Shown here piece by piece: positions 47,355-55,535 of a stretch of 64,000 nucleotides of DNA. The notes beneath the pieces are model-generated. The model was not told where the DNA came from. It ran no database searches and saw only the letters and a list, made by a program, of their open reading frames with translations. Every line of letters starts with the position of its first letter. Within the stretch, counting starts at the first letter, position 1. The stretch is from Ralstonia soli (lineage in GTDB: Bacteria > Pseudomonadota > Gammaproteobacteria > Burkholderiales > Burkholderiaceae): the NCBI RefSeq assembly GCF_023955655.1, contig NZ_JAMXHT010000004.1, forward strand, positions 248,001 to 312,000, written 5' to 3'. Made by a program: the position numbers and the translations under genes.

Positions 47355-48575
47355 ATGGATTCTTTGATCACGGCCGCAGCGCGCGCCCTCGCTGCCGGTG
47401 ACCCATTCGGAGCGCTGAACCGCGTTGCCCTGCGCGACGACGCGGCCGCGCTCGCGCTGCGCGGCATCGCCATGGCACAGCTCGGTGACCTGTCCCGCGC
47501 CAGGTTGCTGCTGCGTCGCGCCGCCCGCGCATTCGGCGCAAGAGAAGCCCTGGCGCGGGCTCGCTGCATCGTGGCGGAAGCGGAAGTCGCCCTCGCCTCG
47601 CGCGATCTCGGCTGGCCCGCCAAGACCCTCGACAGTGCCCGCGCCACGCTGGAGGCGCACGGCGATCACGTCAACGCTGCCCATGCGCGGTATCTCGACA
47701 TCCGCCGCCTGCTGCTGATCGGCCGCCTGGACGATGCCGAGCGCGCGCTTGCGGCACTGAACCCGGTGCGGCTGCCGCCGGTATTGCGGGCTGCCCACGC
47801 CCTGGTAGTCGCCGGCATTGCGTTGCGCCGGCTGCAGACTGCTGCAGCGTGCGCCGCCCTGGCCAACGCCGATCTCGCTGCGCGGCAGGCCGGCATCCCG
47901 ACGTTGACGGCAGAGGTCGAACGCGCCGCGCAGGCACTGAGCGCGCCTGCCGCCCGGCTGATCTCACGCGGCAACGAATGTGTTCTCCGGCTTGACGAGG
48001 TGGAAGCGCTCTTCGCATCCGACGCGCTTGTCGTCGATGCTTGCCGGCTCGCCATACGGCGGGCCGACACGGTTGTCTCGCTTGCCACGCGTCCGGTGCT
48101 GTTCACGCTTGCGCGCGCACTGGCTGAAGCGTGGCCGGAAGACGCGCCAAGAGACACCCTCATCGCCCGCGCATTCCGCACACGGCACCCTGATGAGTCG
48201 CACCGCGTGCGCCTGCGTGTTGAAATCGGGCGTCTGCGCACGGCCCTCGGCGCGTTAGGCACGGTCAAGGCGACCCGGCACGGATTCGCCCTGCAGCCGA
48301 CCCGGGCCGAAGACGTCGTCGTGCTTGCGCAGCCGGTTGAAGAGCCTCATGCCGCCGTGCTTGCCTGCCTGGCCGATGGGGAGTCGTGGTCGAGCTCGGC
48401 GCTGGCATTGGCGCTTGGGGCCAGCCAGCGTACGGTGCAGCGTGCGCTCGATGCATTGGCGGCAGCCGACAAGGTGCAGTCCTTCGGGCACGGACGGGCG
48501 CGCCGCTGGGTGACCCCGCCGGTACCCGGATTCGCGACCACCTTGTTACTCCCGGCACCGCTGCCGAGTGAGTAG
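47355..48575 (+). CDS. Putative regulator with helical-repeat region and two winged-helix-like domains
   Basis: A 406-aa protein of no family I can name. Residues 1-190 are alanine-rich helical repeats of TPR type (ALALRGIAMAQLGDLSRARLLLRRAARAF). Residues about 215-320 resemble an OmpR/AfsR-like DNA-binding domain (RPVLFTLARALAEAWPEDAPRDTLIARAFRTR, then RLRVEIGRLRTALG and the beta-hairpin HGFALQP). Residues about 333-390 look like a second winged helix (VLACLADGESWSSSALALALGASQRTVQRALDALAAADKV). No membrane segment. It is divergent from DUF899-DUF2182 and followed by the beta-propeller gene after 36 bp. Confidence 0.72.
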   Translation: MDSLITAAARALAAGDPFGALNRVALRDDAAALALRGIAMAQLGDLSRARLLLRRAARAFGAREALARARCIVAEAEVALASRDLGWPAKTLDSARATLEAHGDHVNAAHARYLDIRRLLLIGRLDDAERALAALNPVRLPPVLRAAHALVVAGIALRRLQTAAACAALANADLAARQAGIPTLTAEVERAAQALSAPAARLISRGNECVLRLDEVEALFASDALVVDACRLAIRRADTVVSLATRPVLFTLARALAEAWPEDAPRDTLIARAFRTRHPDESHRVRLRVEIGRLRTALGALGTVKATRHGFALQPTRAEDVVVLAQPVEEPHAAVLACLADGESWSSSALALALGASQRTVQRALDALAAADKVQSFGHGRARRWVTPPVPGFATTLLLPAPLPSE

Positions 48576-48611
48576 GATGAAGACTCCTCAACCGAATCCA
48601 GCGAGCCCGAC

Positions 48612-49256
48612 ATGAAACGATCCACCGCCGAAGTCGTCCGCGAATATGGCCCCTTCCCCGGTGTCGAAAACGTGGGCGGCGTCACCTACAACGGCGAGCG
48701 CATTTGGTTTGCCGCGGGCGGCCAGTTGAAGGAGCTCGATCCCGACAGCGGCAAGACGGAGCGCTCCATCGACGTACCCGCCCATGCCGGCACGGCGTTT
48801 GACGGGAGGCACCTGTTCCAGATCGCCGAAGACCGCATCCAGAAAATTGACCCGCAAACGGGCAACGTGCTTGCGACGATTCCCGCACCGGGCGCCGGCG
48901 GCGATTCCGGCCTCGCGTGGGCCGAAGGCACGCTGTGGGTCGGCCACTACCGTGAGCGCAAGATCCGCCAGATCGACCCGGACACCGGCAAGGTGTTGCG
49001 CACGATCGAATCGAACCGGTTCGTCACCGGCGTCACGTGGGTCGACGGTGAACTCTGGCACGCCACGTGGGAAGGCGATACGAGCGACTTGCGGCACATC
49101 GATCCGCATACCGGCGAGGTGCTGGAGCAGCTCGACATGCCGCCCGGCGTGACCGTATCGGGGCTGGAATCGGATGGCGCAGATCAATTCTTCTGCGGCG
49201 GCGGGCCCACCGGCAAGATCCGCGCGGTACGGCGCCCCCGCAAGCAGGCAGCCTAG
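48612..49256 (+). CDS. YncE-like / glutaminyl-cyclase-like beta-propeller protein
   Basis: A 214-aa protein built of repeated four-strand blades, seen as recurring PxTGKxLxxI units (DPDSGKTERSIDVP, DPQTGNVLATIPAP, DPDTGKVLRTIES, DPHTGEVLEQLDMP). No signal peptide. Such short propellers occur in YncE, SMP-30 and glutaminyl-peptide cyclotransferase families; the blade number (about five) is low for an independent propeller, so it may oligomerise. It probably shares a transcript with the regulator upstream. An intrinsic terminator follows. Confidence 0.75.
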   Translation: MKRSTAEVVREYGPFPGVENVGGVTYNGERIWFAAGGQLKELDPDSGKTERSIDVPAHAGTAFDGRHLFQIAEDRIQKIDPQTGNVLATIPAPGAGGDSGLAWAEGTLWVGHYRERKIRQIDPDTGKVLRTIESNRFVTGVTWVDGELWHATWEGDTSDLRHIDPHTGEVLEQLDMPPGVTVSGLESDGADQFFCGGGPTGKIRAVRRPRKQAA

Positions 49257-49280
49257 GCTTGATCGCGCCGCCCTAAAAGG

Positions 49281-49310
49281 AACAAAGCCCGCTGCAACGC
49301 GGGCTTTGTT
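49281..49310. terminator. Bidirectional intrinsic terminator
   Basis: AACAAAGCCCGC / GCGGGCTTTGTT form a 12-bp stem with a 6-base loop. It lies between the propeller gene and convergent uraH and can serve both. Confidence 0.92.
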
Positions 49311-49337
49311 CATTGGAACATCGGGGAGCGCGGCGCC

Positions 49338-49667
49338 TCAGCTGCCGCGATAGGTGCCAAAGCTCCAGGGCGAACACAACAACGGCACGTGATAGTGCTG
49401 CGCTGCGTCGGCCACCGTAAAGCGCACGGGCACCATGTCGGAGAATGCGTCCTGAAAATGGTCTGCGACCCAGAAGCGCAACTCGAACTCGCCCGTGCGC
49501 GCCTGAGCGGCGGGAAGCATGGGGGCGTCGGTGCGGCCGTCGCCGTTGGTCTGCGTGCGGTTGATGAGCTTGGGGGGCTGCGTGCTCATGTCGAACAGTT
49601 CGATCCGCATGCCGGCCACGGGCTTGCCAACGGATACGTCGAGTACGTGCGTGCTGATGCCTGCCAT
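49338..49667 (-). CDS. uraH: 5-hydroxyisourate hydrolase
   Basis: A 109-aa transthyretin-like enzyme that hydrolyses 5-hydroxyisourate to OHCU in urate breakdown. The family residues are H7 (STHVLD), the arginine in GDGRTDAP, histidines in HYHVPLL, and the diagnostic C-terminal tetrapeptide YRGS. It is the third gene of a run MFS - exported paralogue - uraH on one strand. ATG 49667 has GGAGACCC upstream. OHCU decarboxylase is encoded at 53.1 kb; a uricase or FAD urate oxidase is not in the window. Confidence 0.95.
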   Translation of the reverse strand: MAGISTHVLDVSVGKPVAGMRIELFDMSTQPPKLINRTQTNGDGRTDAPMLPAAQARTGEFELRFWVADHFQDAFSDMVPVRFTVADAAQHYHVPLLCSPWSFGTYRGS

Positions 49668-49684
49668 GGTGGGTCTCCTGATGC

Positions 49685-50209
49685 TTAGCTGCCGAGGTAG
49701 TAGTTGTAGCTCCACGGCCCGAACAGCACGGGCAGGTGGATGCGGCGGCTGGCATCCATCACGCGAAAGCGCAGGGGAATCTTCGACAGAAACAGCGGTT
49801 TCGGCAGGTTGGCCTTGCGGGCAGCGAAGTATTCATCGGCGTGCAGCAGCAGCTCGTAAGTGCCGTTGCGATAGGCGTCGCCAATCAGCAGCGGCGGGTC
49901 GCTGCGACCGTTGGGGGCCAGCGTGATCGTCTGGATGTGCTGCGACTGGCCATTCTCGACGCGGAACATGTCCACGCGCATGCCGGCGGCCGGCGTGCCG
50001 TGCCAGGTGTCCAGCGCGTGCATCGTCAGGCGCGGGCTCAGGCCAGCCTGCTGTACCGGGCCGGTGGTCTGGTTGGGTACCGCAGCCGCGGCATCGGCGC
50101 CGGCCGCTTGAGCCGCACCGGCCAGCAGCGCACTGCCGCCCAGTGCTACGGATTGCAAGGCAAAGCGACGGCGCCCTGCATCGAAGATGGTGTTGTCGTT
50201 GTCACGCAT
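49685..50209 (-). CDS. Tat-exported 5-hydroxyisourate hydrolase paralogue
   Basis: A 174-aa protein with a twin-arginine signal (GRRRFALQ, then a hydrophobic stretch ending AGAAQAAG), then a complete HIUase-like domain. Equivalent positions to uraH are the histidine in LTMHALD, the arginine in APNGRSDPP and the histidine in RIHLPV. The C-terminal tetrapeptide is YLGS, so the arginine of YRGS is lost. An insertion (KANLPKPLFLSKIP) is also present. It is likely periplasmic. It starts one base after the MFS stop and 17 bp before uraH. It may be an active periplasmic HIUase or a divergent, transthyretin-like protein. Confidence 0.88.
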   Translation of the reverse strand: MRDNDNTIFDAGRRRFALQSVALGGSALLAGAAQAAGADAAAAVPNQTTGPVQQAGLSPRLTMHALDTWHGTPAAGMRVDMFRVENGQSQHIQTITLAPNGRSDPPLLIGDAYRNGTYELLLHADEYFAARKANLPKPLFLSKIPLRFRVMDASRRIHLPVLFGPWSYNYYLGS

Positions 50210-50210
50210 G

Positions 50211-51551
50211 TCATGCCTCTTTGGTGTTGCGCAGATTGCGGATGCCGATGAGCACCAGCACCGCCGCCAGGACCTCGATGACCGCCACCAGATACAAGCC
50301 GCTGGTGACCTTGCCGGTCGCATTCTTGATCAGCCCCATCACATAAGGCGCGCCGAAGCCGGCCAGGTTCGAGACGGAGTTGATCAACGCCACGCCCACC
50401 GCCGCGGCGCTGCCCGCCAGATAGCGATTGGGAAGCTGCCAGAACACGGGGATGGCGCTCATGGTGCCCACCAGCGAGGCCGTCATGGCCAGCATGATGA
50501 TGACGGGGGACATCGCCGGCACGCCCATCAGCACGGCCAGCGCCGCCATGGCAACACCACCGACGATCGCTGCACCGCTGAAGTGCCAGCGGACCTCGTT
50601 GCGGCGATCGGAATGCGCGCCGTTGGCGATCATGCCGATGGCGCCGCAGAGGTAGGCCACAGCCGCAATCCAGCCGACGACCATCGGGTTGCCGAAGCCC
50701 ACATCCTTGATGATGGTCGGGATCCAGAACGTGAGCGTCGAATTGGCGCACAGCAGGCAGAAGAAGATGGCGATCAGCAGCCATACCTTCGGGTTGGTGA
50801 ACGGCTCACGCCAGCTATGGCCGCGCTCACCCATGGCGGCGCTGTCGCGGCGCAGTGCGTCGAGTACGACGCGCTTCTCGCCCTCGGTCAGCCAGTGGGC
50901 ATCCTCAGGCTTGTCGGTCATGTAGAACCACGTCACCACGCCCGCCACCACCGAGGGGATGCCCTCCAGGATGAACAGCCACTGCCAGCCGTGCATGCCT
51001 TGCACACCGCCCATCGTGGTCATGATCCAGCCCGCCAGCGGACCGCCCAGCACGCCCGCAATGGCCGACGCCGACATGAACGTGCCAAACGCCCGTGCGC
51101 GCCGCTGCGAGGGGTACCAGTAGGTCAGGTACAGGATCACGCCCGGATAGAAGCCCGCCTCGAACGCGCCCAGCAGAAAACGCAGGATGTAGAACTGCGT
51201 GGGCGTGGTCACATAGGTCTGCAACATGCAGATCACGCCCCAGCAGATGGTGATGCGCATGATGGTCTTCTTGGCGCCGATCTTCTGCAGCAACGCGTTC
51301 GAGGGCACCTCGAAGAGGAAATACCCCAGGAAGAAGATGCCAGCGCCCAGGCCGTACACCGCCTCGCTGAAGTGCAGCGAATCCAGCATCTGCAGCTTGG
51401 CAAAACCGATGTTGACGCGGTCCAGCCACGCCAGCACCCACAGCACGCCCAGGAACGGCAGCAAGCGCCATGAGATCTTGCGGTAAGTGCTGGATTCCGC
51501 GTCATCGGTCGCTCCCGCGAACACGGGAATGTCCTGTTTGGTGATGGACAT
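50211..51551 (-). CDS. MFS transporter, anion:cation symporter family
   Basis: A 446-aa inner-membrane carrier with about 12 hydrophobic segments. The ACS-family signatures are RLLPFLGVLWVLAWLDRVNIGFAKLQML and the first-loop GYFLFEVPSNALLQKIGAKKTI. The family imports organic anions (phthalate, tartrate, hydroxyphenylacetate and others). The gene is first in an operon with two 5-hydroxyisourate hydrolases, so a purine ureide or urate-like anion is a reasonable guess, but it is inference. ATG 51551 has GGAGGG 6 bases upstream. Divergent from the LysR gene with a long 429-bp gap. Confidence 0.88.
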   Translation of the reverse strand: MSITKQDIPVFAGATDDAESSTYRKISWRLLPFLGVLWVLAWLDRVNIGFAKLQMLDSLHFSEAVYGLGAGIFFLGYFLFEVPSNALLQKIGAKKTIMRITICWGVICMLQTYVTTPTQFYILRFLLGAFEAGFYPGVILYLTYWYPSQRRARAFGTFMSASAIAGVLGGPLAGWIMTTMGGVQGMHGWQWLFILEGIPSVVAGVVTWFYMTDKPEDAHWLTEGEKRVVLDALRRDSAAMGERGHSWREPFTNPKVWLLIAIFFCLLCANSTLTFWIPTIIKDVGFGNPMVVGWIAAVAYLCGAIGMIANGAHSDRRNEVRWHFSGAAIVGGVAMAALAVLMGVPAMSPVIIMLAMTASLVGTMSAIPVFWQLPNRYLAGSAAAVGVALINSVSNLAGFGAPYVMGLIKNATGKVTSGLYLVAVIEVLAAVLVLIGIRNLRNTKEA

Positions 51552-51980
51552 GAGAGTCCCTCCTGTTTCGGTTGACGTCGTTCCGCCATCCAACCCGTGG
51601 GGCATCACGACAGCAGGCCATTCGTCCGGAGGCAAGAATTGCACCAAGCCGACGGCCGTCTGTTTTTGTTGCAGGCAGTATATGAAGCGCCCCGCAACGG
51701 GAAACGGGGGGACGCTGGTATAGGCCCTATAGCAGCATCGATATGGGCCGCGAAGCCTTGTGTGGAAAGGGATTGTGGGCCGTCACCAGAGAGATCGGCT
51801 GACCTATGGATTACCCTAGGCGGCATCTCGCCAGTGCTTGCCGCGCACGACGCGCACGACAAGCCGAACCGAATCGGGGCGCTGGTGTTCGGGTTGCACC
51901 GCGTTGCCCTGCCCGGAACAACACGCTAAAACATTGCCAACACAACGTTCGCTGCCCTTGCCCGCCCGGCCCCACGCCTT
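51552..51980. promoter_or_regulatory. 429-bp divergent regulatory region with a strong dyad
   Basis: No gene is supported here. The main structure is the 13-bp palindrome TATAGG-C-CCTATA at 51719-51731. With flanking CTG and CAG it extends to 51715-51735, with one mismatched pair. It sits about 165 bp upstream of the MFS operon start and 250 bp upstream of the LysR start. It is a good candidate for the LysR binding site; the long distance suggests long leaders. Confidence 0.5.
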
Positions 51981-52928
51981 ATGATCCGCGCCGACGACCC
52001 GTTCGATACCTACCTGCTCCGCGTCCTGTGCACGCTGATCGCCGAGCAAAGCGTGTCTCGCACCGCCATTCGCATGAACCAGTCGCAACCCGCCATCAGC
52101 TCGGCGCTCAAGCGGCTGCGCACCATCTTCAACGATCCGCTGCTCACGCGCGAGAAGAACGTCATGGTGCCCACCGAGCGCGCGCTGCAACTGGCACGCA
52201 ACGCGCAGGCGGCATTGAGCGCGCTGGACAACCTGCTGGTGTCGGATGACCGCTTCGACCCCGCCACCACCGAGCAGACCTTCACGGTGGCCATGCCCGA
52301 CTACCTGGCGCCGCCCTTCTTCGCCCACGTGGTGCGCGAGTTCCGTCAGGCGGCGCCCCATGCGCGCCTGGTGGCGGTGCCGCTCGCCGCCACGTTCAAC
52401 TATGAGCAGGCGCTGTCCGACGGCTCGGCCGACATCGTCATCGGCAACTGGCCCAACCCGCCGGAACACCTGCACCTGTCGGTACTGCTGGAAGACGATG
52501 TGGTCTGCGTGGTGGCGCAGGACAGCATTCACGCTCAGCCGGGAAAATTCACGCCGCAGGCGTATCTGAGCGCCTCGCATATCGTGCCGACGCCCTATTC
52601 GCGGGACCAGCGCGGCCTGGTGGATTCCGGCCTGAGCACCATGCGCGTGCACCGCGACAACCGCGTGAGCTGTCCGTACTTCAACCTCGCCCCCAGCCTG
52701 ATCCCAGGCACCGATTTGATCCTGACCACCGGCCGTCATTTCGCCAACTACCATGCGCAGCATGTGCCGGTGGCGGTGCTCAATCCGCCGATTGATTTTC
52801 CGTTCATGCGCTTCTACCAGTTGTGGCACCCGTCACGCCATCGCTCGGCTGCGCACATCTGGCTGCGCGGCATGCTGACGGCCGCCTCGCAGGCATTGCG
52901 CGACCTGCGCGACATGCACCGGGAATAG
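51981..52928 (+). CDS. LysR-type regulator, NodD/LinR-like
   Basis: A 315-aa LysR protein. The winged helix has TYLLRVLCTLIAEQSVSRTAIRMNQSQPAISSALKRLRTIFNDPLLTR, typical of the NodD/LeuO/PcaR-like subgroup, and the effector domain starts FTVAMPDYLAPPF. No clear Shine-Dalgarno. It lies between the ureide MFS/HIUase operon (divergent) and uraD (same strand, 142 bp downstream), so I infer control of urate-derived metabolism. The ligand is unknown. Confidence 0.88.
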   Translation: MIRADDPFDTYLLRVLCTLIAEQSVSRTAIRMNQSQPAISSALKRLRTIFNDPLLTREKNVMVPTERALQLARNAQAALSALDNLLVSDDRFDPATTEQTFTVAMPDYLAPPFFAHVVREFRQAAPHARLVAVPLAATFNYEQALSDGSADIVIGNWPNPPEHLHLSVLLEDDVVCVVAQDSIHAQPGKFTPQAYLSASHIVPTPYSRDQRGLVDSGLSTMRVHRDNRVSCPYFNLAPSLIPGTDLILTTGRHFANYHAQHVPVAVLNPPIDFPFMRFYQLWHPSRHRSAAHIWLRGMLTAASQALRDLRDMHRE

Positions 52929-53070
52929 GCACCCCGGCAGCGGTATCGCGTTCTGTTATGCGCCTTATTGGGGCATTGCTCTCGTCGGGGCCGCGGGCGC
53001 TTTCTATACTGCGCCCGTATTCATCGTCCATGCCCGGCTGGAACGGCGGGGTTTTACGGGAGAGCAGTCC

Positions 53071-53589
53071 ATGTCACAGTCAATCGATCTGGCGCAGGTC
53101 AATGCGCTGGACCACGCGGGCTTTGCGCATGCCTTCGGCAGCGTATTCGAGCATTTTCCGCAGGCCGCCGAAGGCGCCTGGGCACAGCGCCCGTTTGCGT
53201 CGGTGGATGCGCTGCATAACGCGATGATGAACGTGGTACGCACGCTTGACGCGCGCGGCCAGCGCGACTTCCTGAACCTGCACCCGCTGCTGTCGGGCGC
53301 CAACATCCGGGCGGGCACGATGACGGCGGATTCCAACGCCGAGCAGAAGAGCGCCGGGCTCGATGCCATGTCGGATCAGCAGGAAAGCACTCTCGACCGG
53401 TTGAACGCTGCTTACCTGGAGCGACACGGCTTTCCCTTCATCATCTGTGTGCGGCACTACACGCGAGAGGGCATCTTTGCCTCGTTGGAGCGCCGCCTGC
53501 ATCGCAGCACCGAGCAGGAGCAGGACGAAGCGCTGGCGCAGATCGCGGCGATCACGCGTGGCCGGTTGAATGCACGTCTGAGCGCGTAG
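53071..53589 (+). CDS. uraD: OHCU decarboxylase
   Basis: A 172-aa enzyme that decarboxylates 2-oxo-4-hydroxy-4-carboxy-5-ureidoimidazoline to (S)-allantoin. Family residues are H71 in LNLHPLLSG, the glutamate of SDQQESTL and the conserved stretch HGFPFIICVRHYT. The start has GGGAG 8 bases upstream. It follows the LysR gene and is closed by its own terminator. With uraH it gives steps two and three of urate oxidation; allantoin use would need genes elsewhere. Confidence 0.93.
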   Translation: MSQSIDLAQVNALDHAGFAHAFGSVFEHFPQAAEGAWAQRPFASVDALHNAMMNVVRTLDARGQRDFLNLHPLLSGANIRAGTMTADSNAEQKSAGLDAMSDQQESTLDRLNAAYLERHGFPFIICVRHYTREGIFASLERRLHRSTEQEQDEALAQIAAITRGRLNARLSA

Positions 53590-53608
53590 ACCCGGTTCGC
53601 CTGCCCAT

Positions 53609-53634
53609 GAAAGCCCGCGGCACTGCGGGCTTTT
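53609..53634. terminator. Intrinsic terminator after uraD
   Basis: AAAGCCCGC (53610-53618) pairs with GCGGGCTTT (53625-53633) followed by more T. It stops uraD and can also act on the converging phosphorylase gene. Confidence 0.9.
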
Positions 53635-53673
53635 CTGCTTTTTCGGACGCCTTGGCCCGCTCACCGATCTGGG

Positions 53674-55221
53674 TCAGCCCATTTGCATCGCAGACAGGCT
53701 GACTACGGCATGCGTCAGCGCGTATGTCGAGGAGTACTCCAGCTCGCCGGAGGCTTGGGCGTGAATCGTGAACAGCGGCTGGCCCACGGCGACCTGGTCG
53801 CGCAATCGCACGTGCATCTGCACGCCAGCGACCTGCCGCATGGGTGCGCCTGCGAGCTTCGCGATGCGCGCCAGGTGCCGGTTGTCGATATTGGTGACCA
53901 CGCCATTTTTCTCCGCCACGACGTCGCGACGGAAGACGGCCTCGCCTGGCGTGCGCAAGCCGCCCTGCGCTTCGCAGATGGCTTCGAACTTTCGCCAGGC
54001 CGCGCCGCTGTCCAGCAACCCGGTTGCCATGTCGAGCCCGGTTCCGGCAACGGCAGCACCGCAAAACTCCAGCAAGGCGCCGGCGAGCAATAGCGAACGG
54101 TCCCGCAAGTCGAACGGTGCGGTTGGCGAACGCTGCAGCACCGCCAGAACGTCTCTCGCTTCCAGCGCAGGGCCGATGCCGCGGCCAATCGGCTGCGTGC
54201 CGTCCGTGCGCACCATCAAAACCCGGACCCCGAATGCCTGTGCCACACGCTGGAGCAGCATGTCGAGGCGATCCAAGTCTTCGACACTACGCACCTTGGC
54301 CGTCGGCCCTACCGGCACATCGATCAGCACATGCGTCGACCCGGCCGCAATCTTCTTCGAAAGAATGGATGCGACCAGCTGCGCATCGCTGTCGACATCC
54401 AGCGCCCTTTCCACGCGGATCAGCACATCGTCTGCCGGACTCAGGCTCAATGCACCGCCCCAGGCCAGCGATGCGCCTACCTGATCCACAACCCTTCGCA
54501 GCTCCGCCGCACTCAGGTCGACGCGCGTGAGCGTTTCCATCATGTCGGCAGTCCCGGCCGGCGAAGTGATGGCACGTGACGAAGTCTTGGGCAGCAACAA
54601 CCCTGCCGCTGCCCCGATGGCAACGACGATGGGGCTGGTGCGATTGCCGGGCAGCCCGCCCACGCAGTGCTTGTCTGCAACGACGGCGCGATCCCAGTGC
54701 AGACGCTCGCCCGAATCGACCATGGCCTGCGTCAGGTCGATGGTCTCCCTGATGGTCATCCGCCCCGCCGCGCACGCGCTGAGGAACGCGGCGATATGGA
54801 CGTCGGCATAGCGTTCTTGCGAGATGTCGTTGATGATCTCCTGCAACTGGCGCGCATCCAGGTGCGCTCCATAGAGCTTGGCGCGCAAGGCGCGCAACGA
54901 CTCCAGCGATGGCGCATGCGTCACGCACACCTGGTCACCGGGGCGGGCCATCAACGGTTCCACCGCGCTGGACGACAGGCCGACCTCATGCTTCTCCAGC
55001 AGCCCCGAGCCCACCAGGTTGAGCGTGGCGATCAGCGATCGCTGCCCGATGCGGACTTCCACCCGGGCCTGCGCGGCAAAGCCTTCCGACCGGCAGACGG
55101 CGCTGTCGGGGTGCATGTAGATGACGTGCTCTTGCCACGTATCGATGCCCAGCGCCTTGAACGTCAGTTGCTCACAGGGCGTGCTCGGGGCATCGGCCAG
55201 GGGCATCAAGACAGTGGTCAT
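53674..55221 (-). CDS. Thymidine phosphorylase family protein, AMP-phosphorylase type
   Basis: A 515-aa nucleoside/nucleotide phosphorylase with three parts: an N-terminal barrel-like domain (about 1-95), which archaeal AMP phosphorylases carry but E. coli DeoA lacks, then the alpha domain (96-175) and the phosphate-binding domain. Motifs are [10 protein letters not shown] (184-193) and [15 protein letters not shown] (212-226), both matching the AMP phosphorylase/long DeoA group. The expected reaction is phosphorolysis of NMPs or nucleosides to ribose-(1,5-bis)phosphate and base. It is 9 bp after the DUF1488 gene and 315 bp from the PRPP-synthetase-like gene, on the same strand. Substrate choice (AMP or thymidine) is inferred. 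Confidence 0.87.
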   Translation of the reverse strand: MTTVLMPLADAPSTPCEQLTFKALGIDTWQEHVIYMHPDSAVCRSEGFAAQARVEVRIGQRSLIATLNLVGSGLLEKHEVGLSSSAVEPLMARPGDQVCVTHAPSLESLRALRAKLYGAHLDARQLQEIINDISQERYADVHIAAFLSACAAGRMTIRETIDLTQAMVDSGERLHWDRAVVADKHCVGGLPGNRTSPIVVAIGAAAGLLLPKTSSRAITSPAGTADMMETLTRVDLSAAELRRVVDQVGASLAWGGALSLSPADDVLIRVERALDVDSDAQLVASILSKKIAAGSTHVLIDVPVGPTAKVRSVEDLDRLDMLLQRVAQAFGVRVLMVRTDGTQPIGRGIGPALEARDVLAVLQRSPTAPFDLRDRSLLLAGALLEFCGAAVAGTGLDMATGLLDSGAAWRKFEAICEAQGGLRTPGEAVFRRDVVAEKNGVVTNIDNRHLARIAKLAGAPMRQVAGVQMHVRLRDQVAVGQPLFTIHAQASGELEYSSTYALTHAVVSLSAMQMG

Positions 55222-55230
55222 GGCGGCGCG

Positions 55231-55509
55231 TCAGTTGGCAAAGCGGAAGTGCCCGCTGTGCAGCGTGATGTCCTTGGCGCCGGTCTGCTCGAACAGGGAG
55301 CGCGCCACCTTTTCGATGTCTCCGCGGTGCACGTGGAACGCACTGAGCAGATCGTCCGACCGGCATGAGCGCGCGCCAAAATGATCTTCGAGCGCCTCCG
55401 CCGTGATGGCGTAGCTCGCGCAGCTGCCGTCGATCGACGCGCCGCACTGCAGCAGCGGCCCGGCCGCGCAGTAGGTCGGCTCGTCCGGCGGGAACAGGAT
55501 CTGTTTCAT
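55231..55509 (-). CDS. DUF1488 family small protein
   Basis: A 92-aa protein matching the DUF1488 pattern: a beta-rich N-terminal half (MKQILFPPDEPTYCAAGPLLQCGASIDGS), then SYAITAEALEDHFGA, and a helical C-terminal half (LLSAFHVHRGDIEKVARSLFEQ). The function of the family is unknown. ATG 55509 has GGAG 6 bases upstream. It lies between the PRPP-synthetase-like gene (26 bp) and the phosphorylase gene (9 bp), so all three are in one transcript. Confidence 0.85.
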   Translation of the reverse strand: MKQILFPPDEPTYCAAGPLLQCGASIDGSCASYAITAEALEDHFGARSCRSDDLLSAFHVHRGDIEKVARSLFEQTGAKDITLHSGHFRFAN

Positions 55510-55535
55510 GATGGTCTCCAGATACGAAGGTCGGC

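Noticed and set aside
49685-50209. Calling the exported HIUase-like gene a pseudogene
   Set aside because: The frame is intact, with signal peptide and most active-site residues; only the last tetrapeptide differs.
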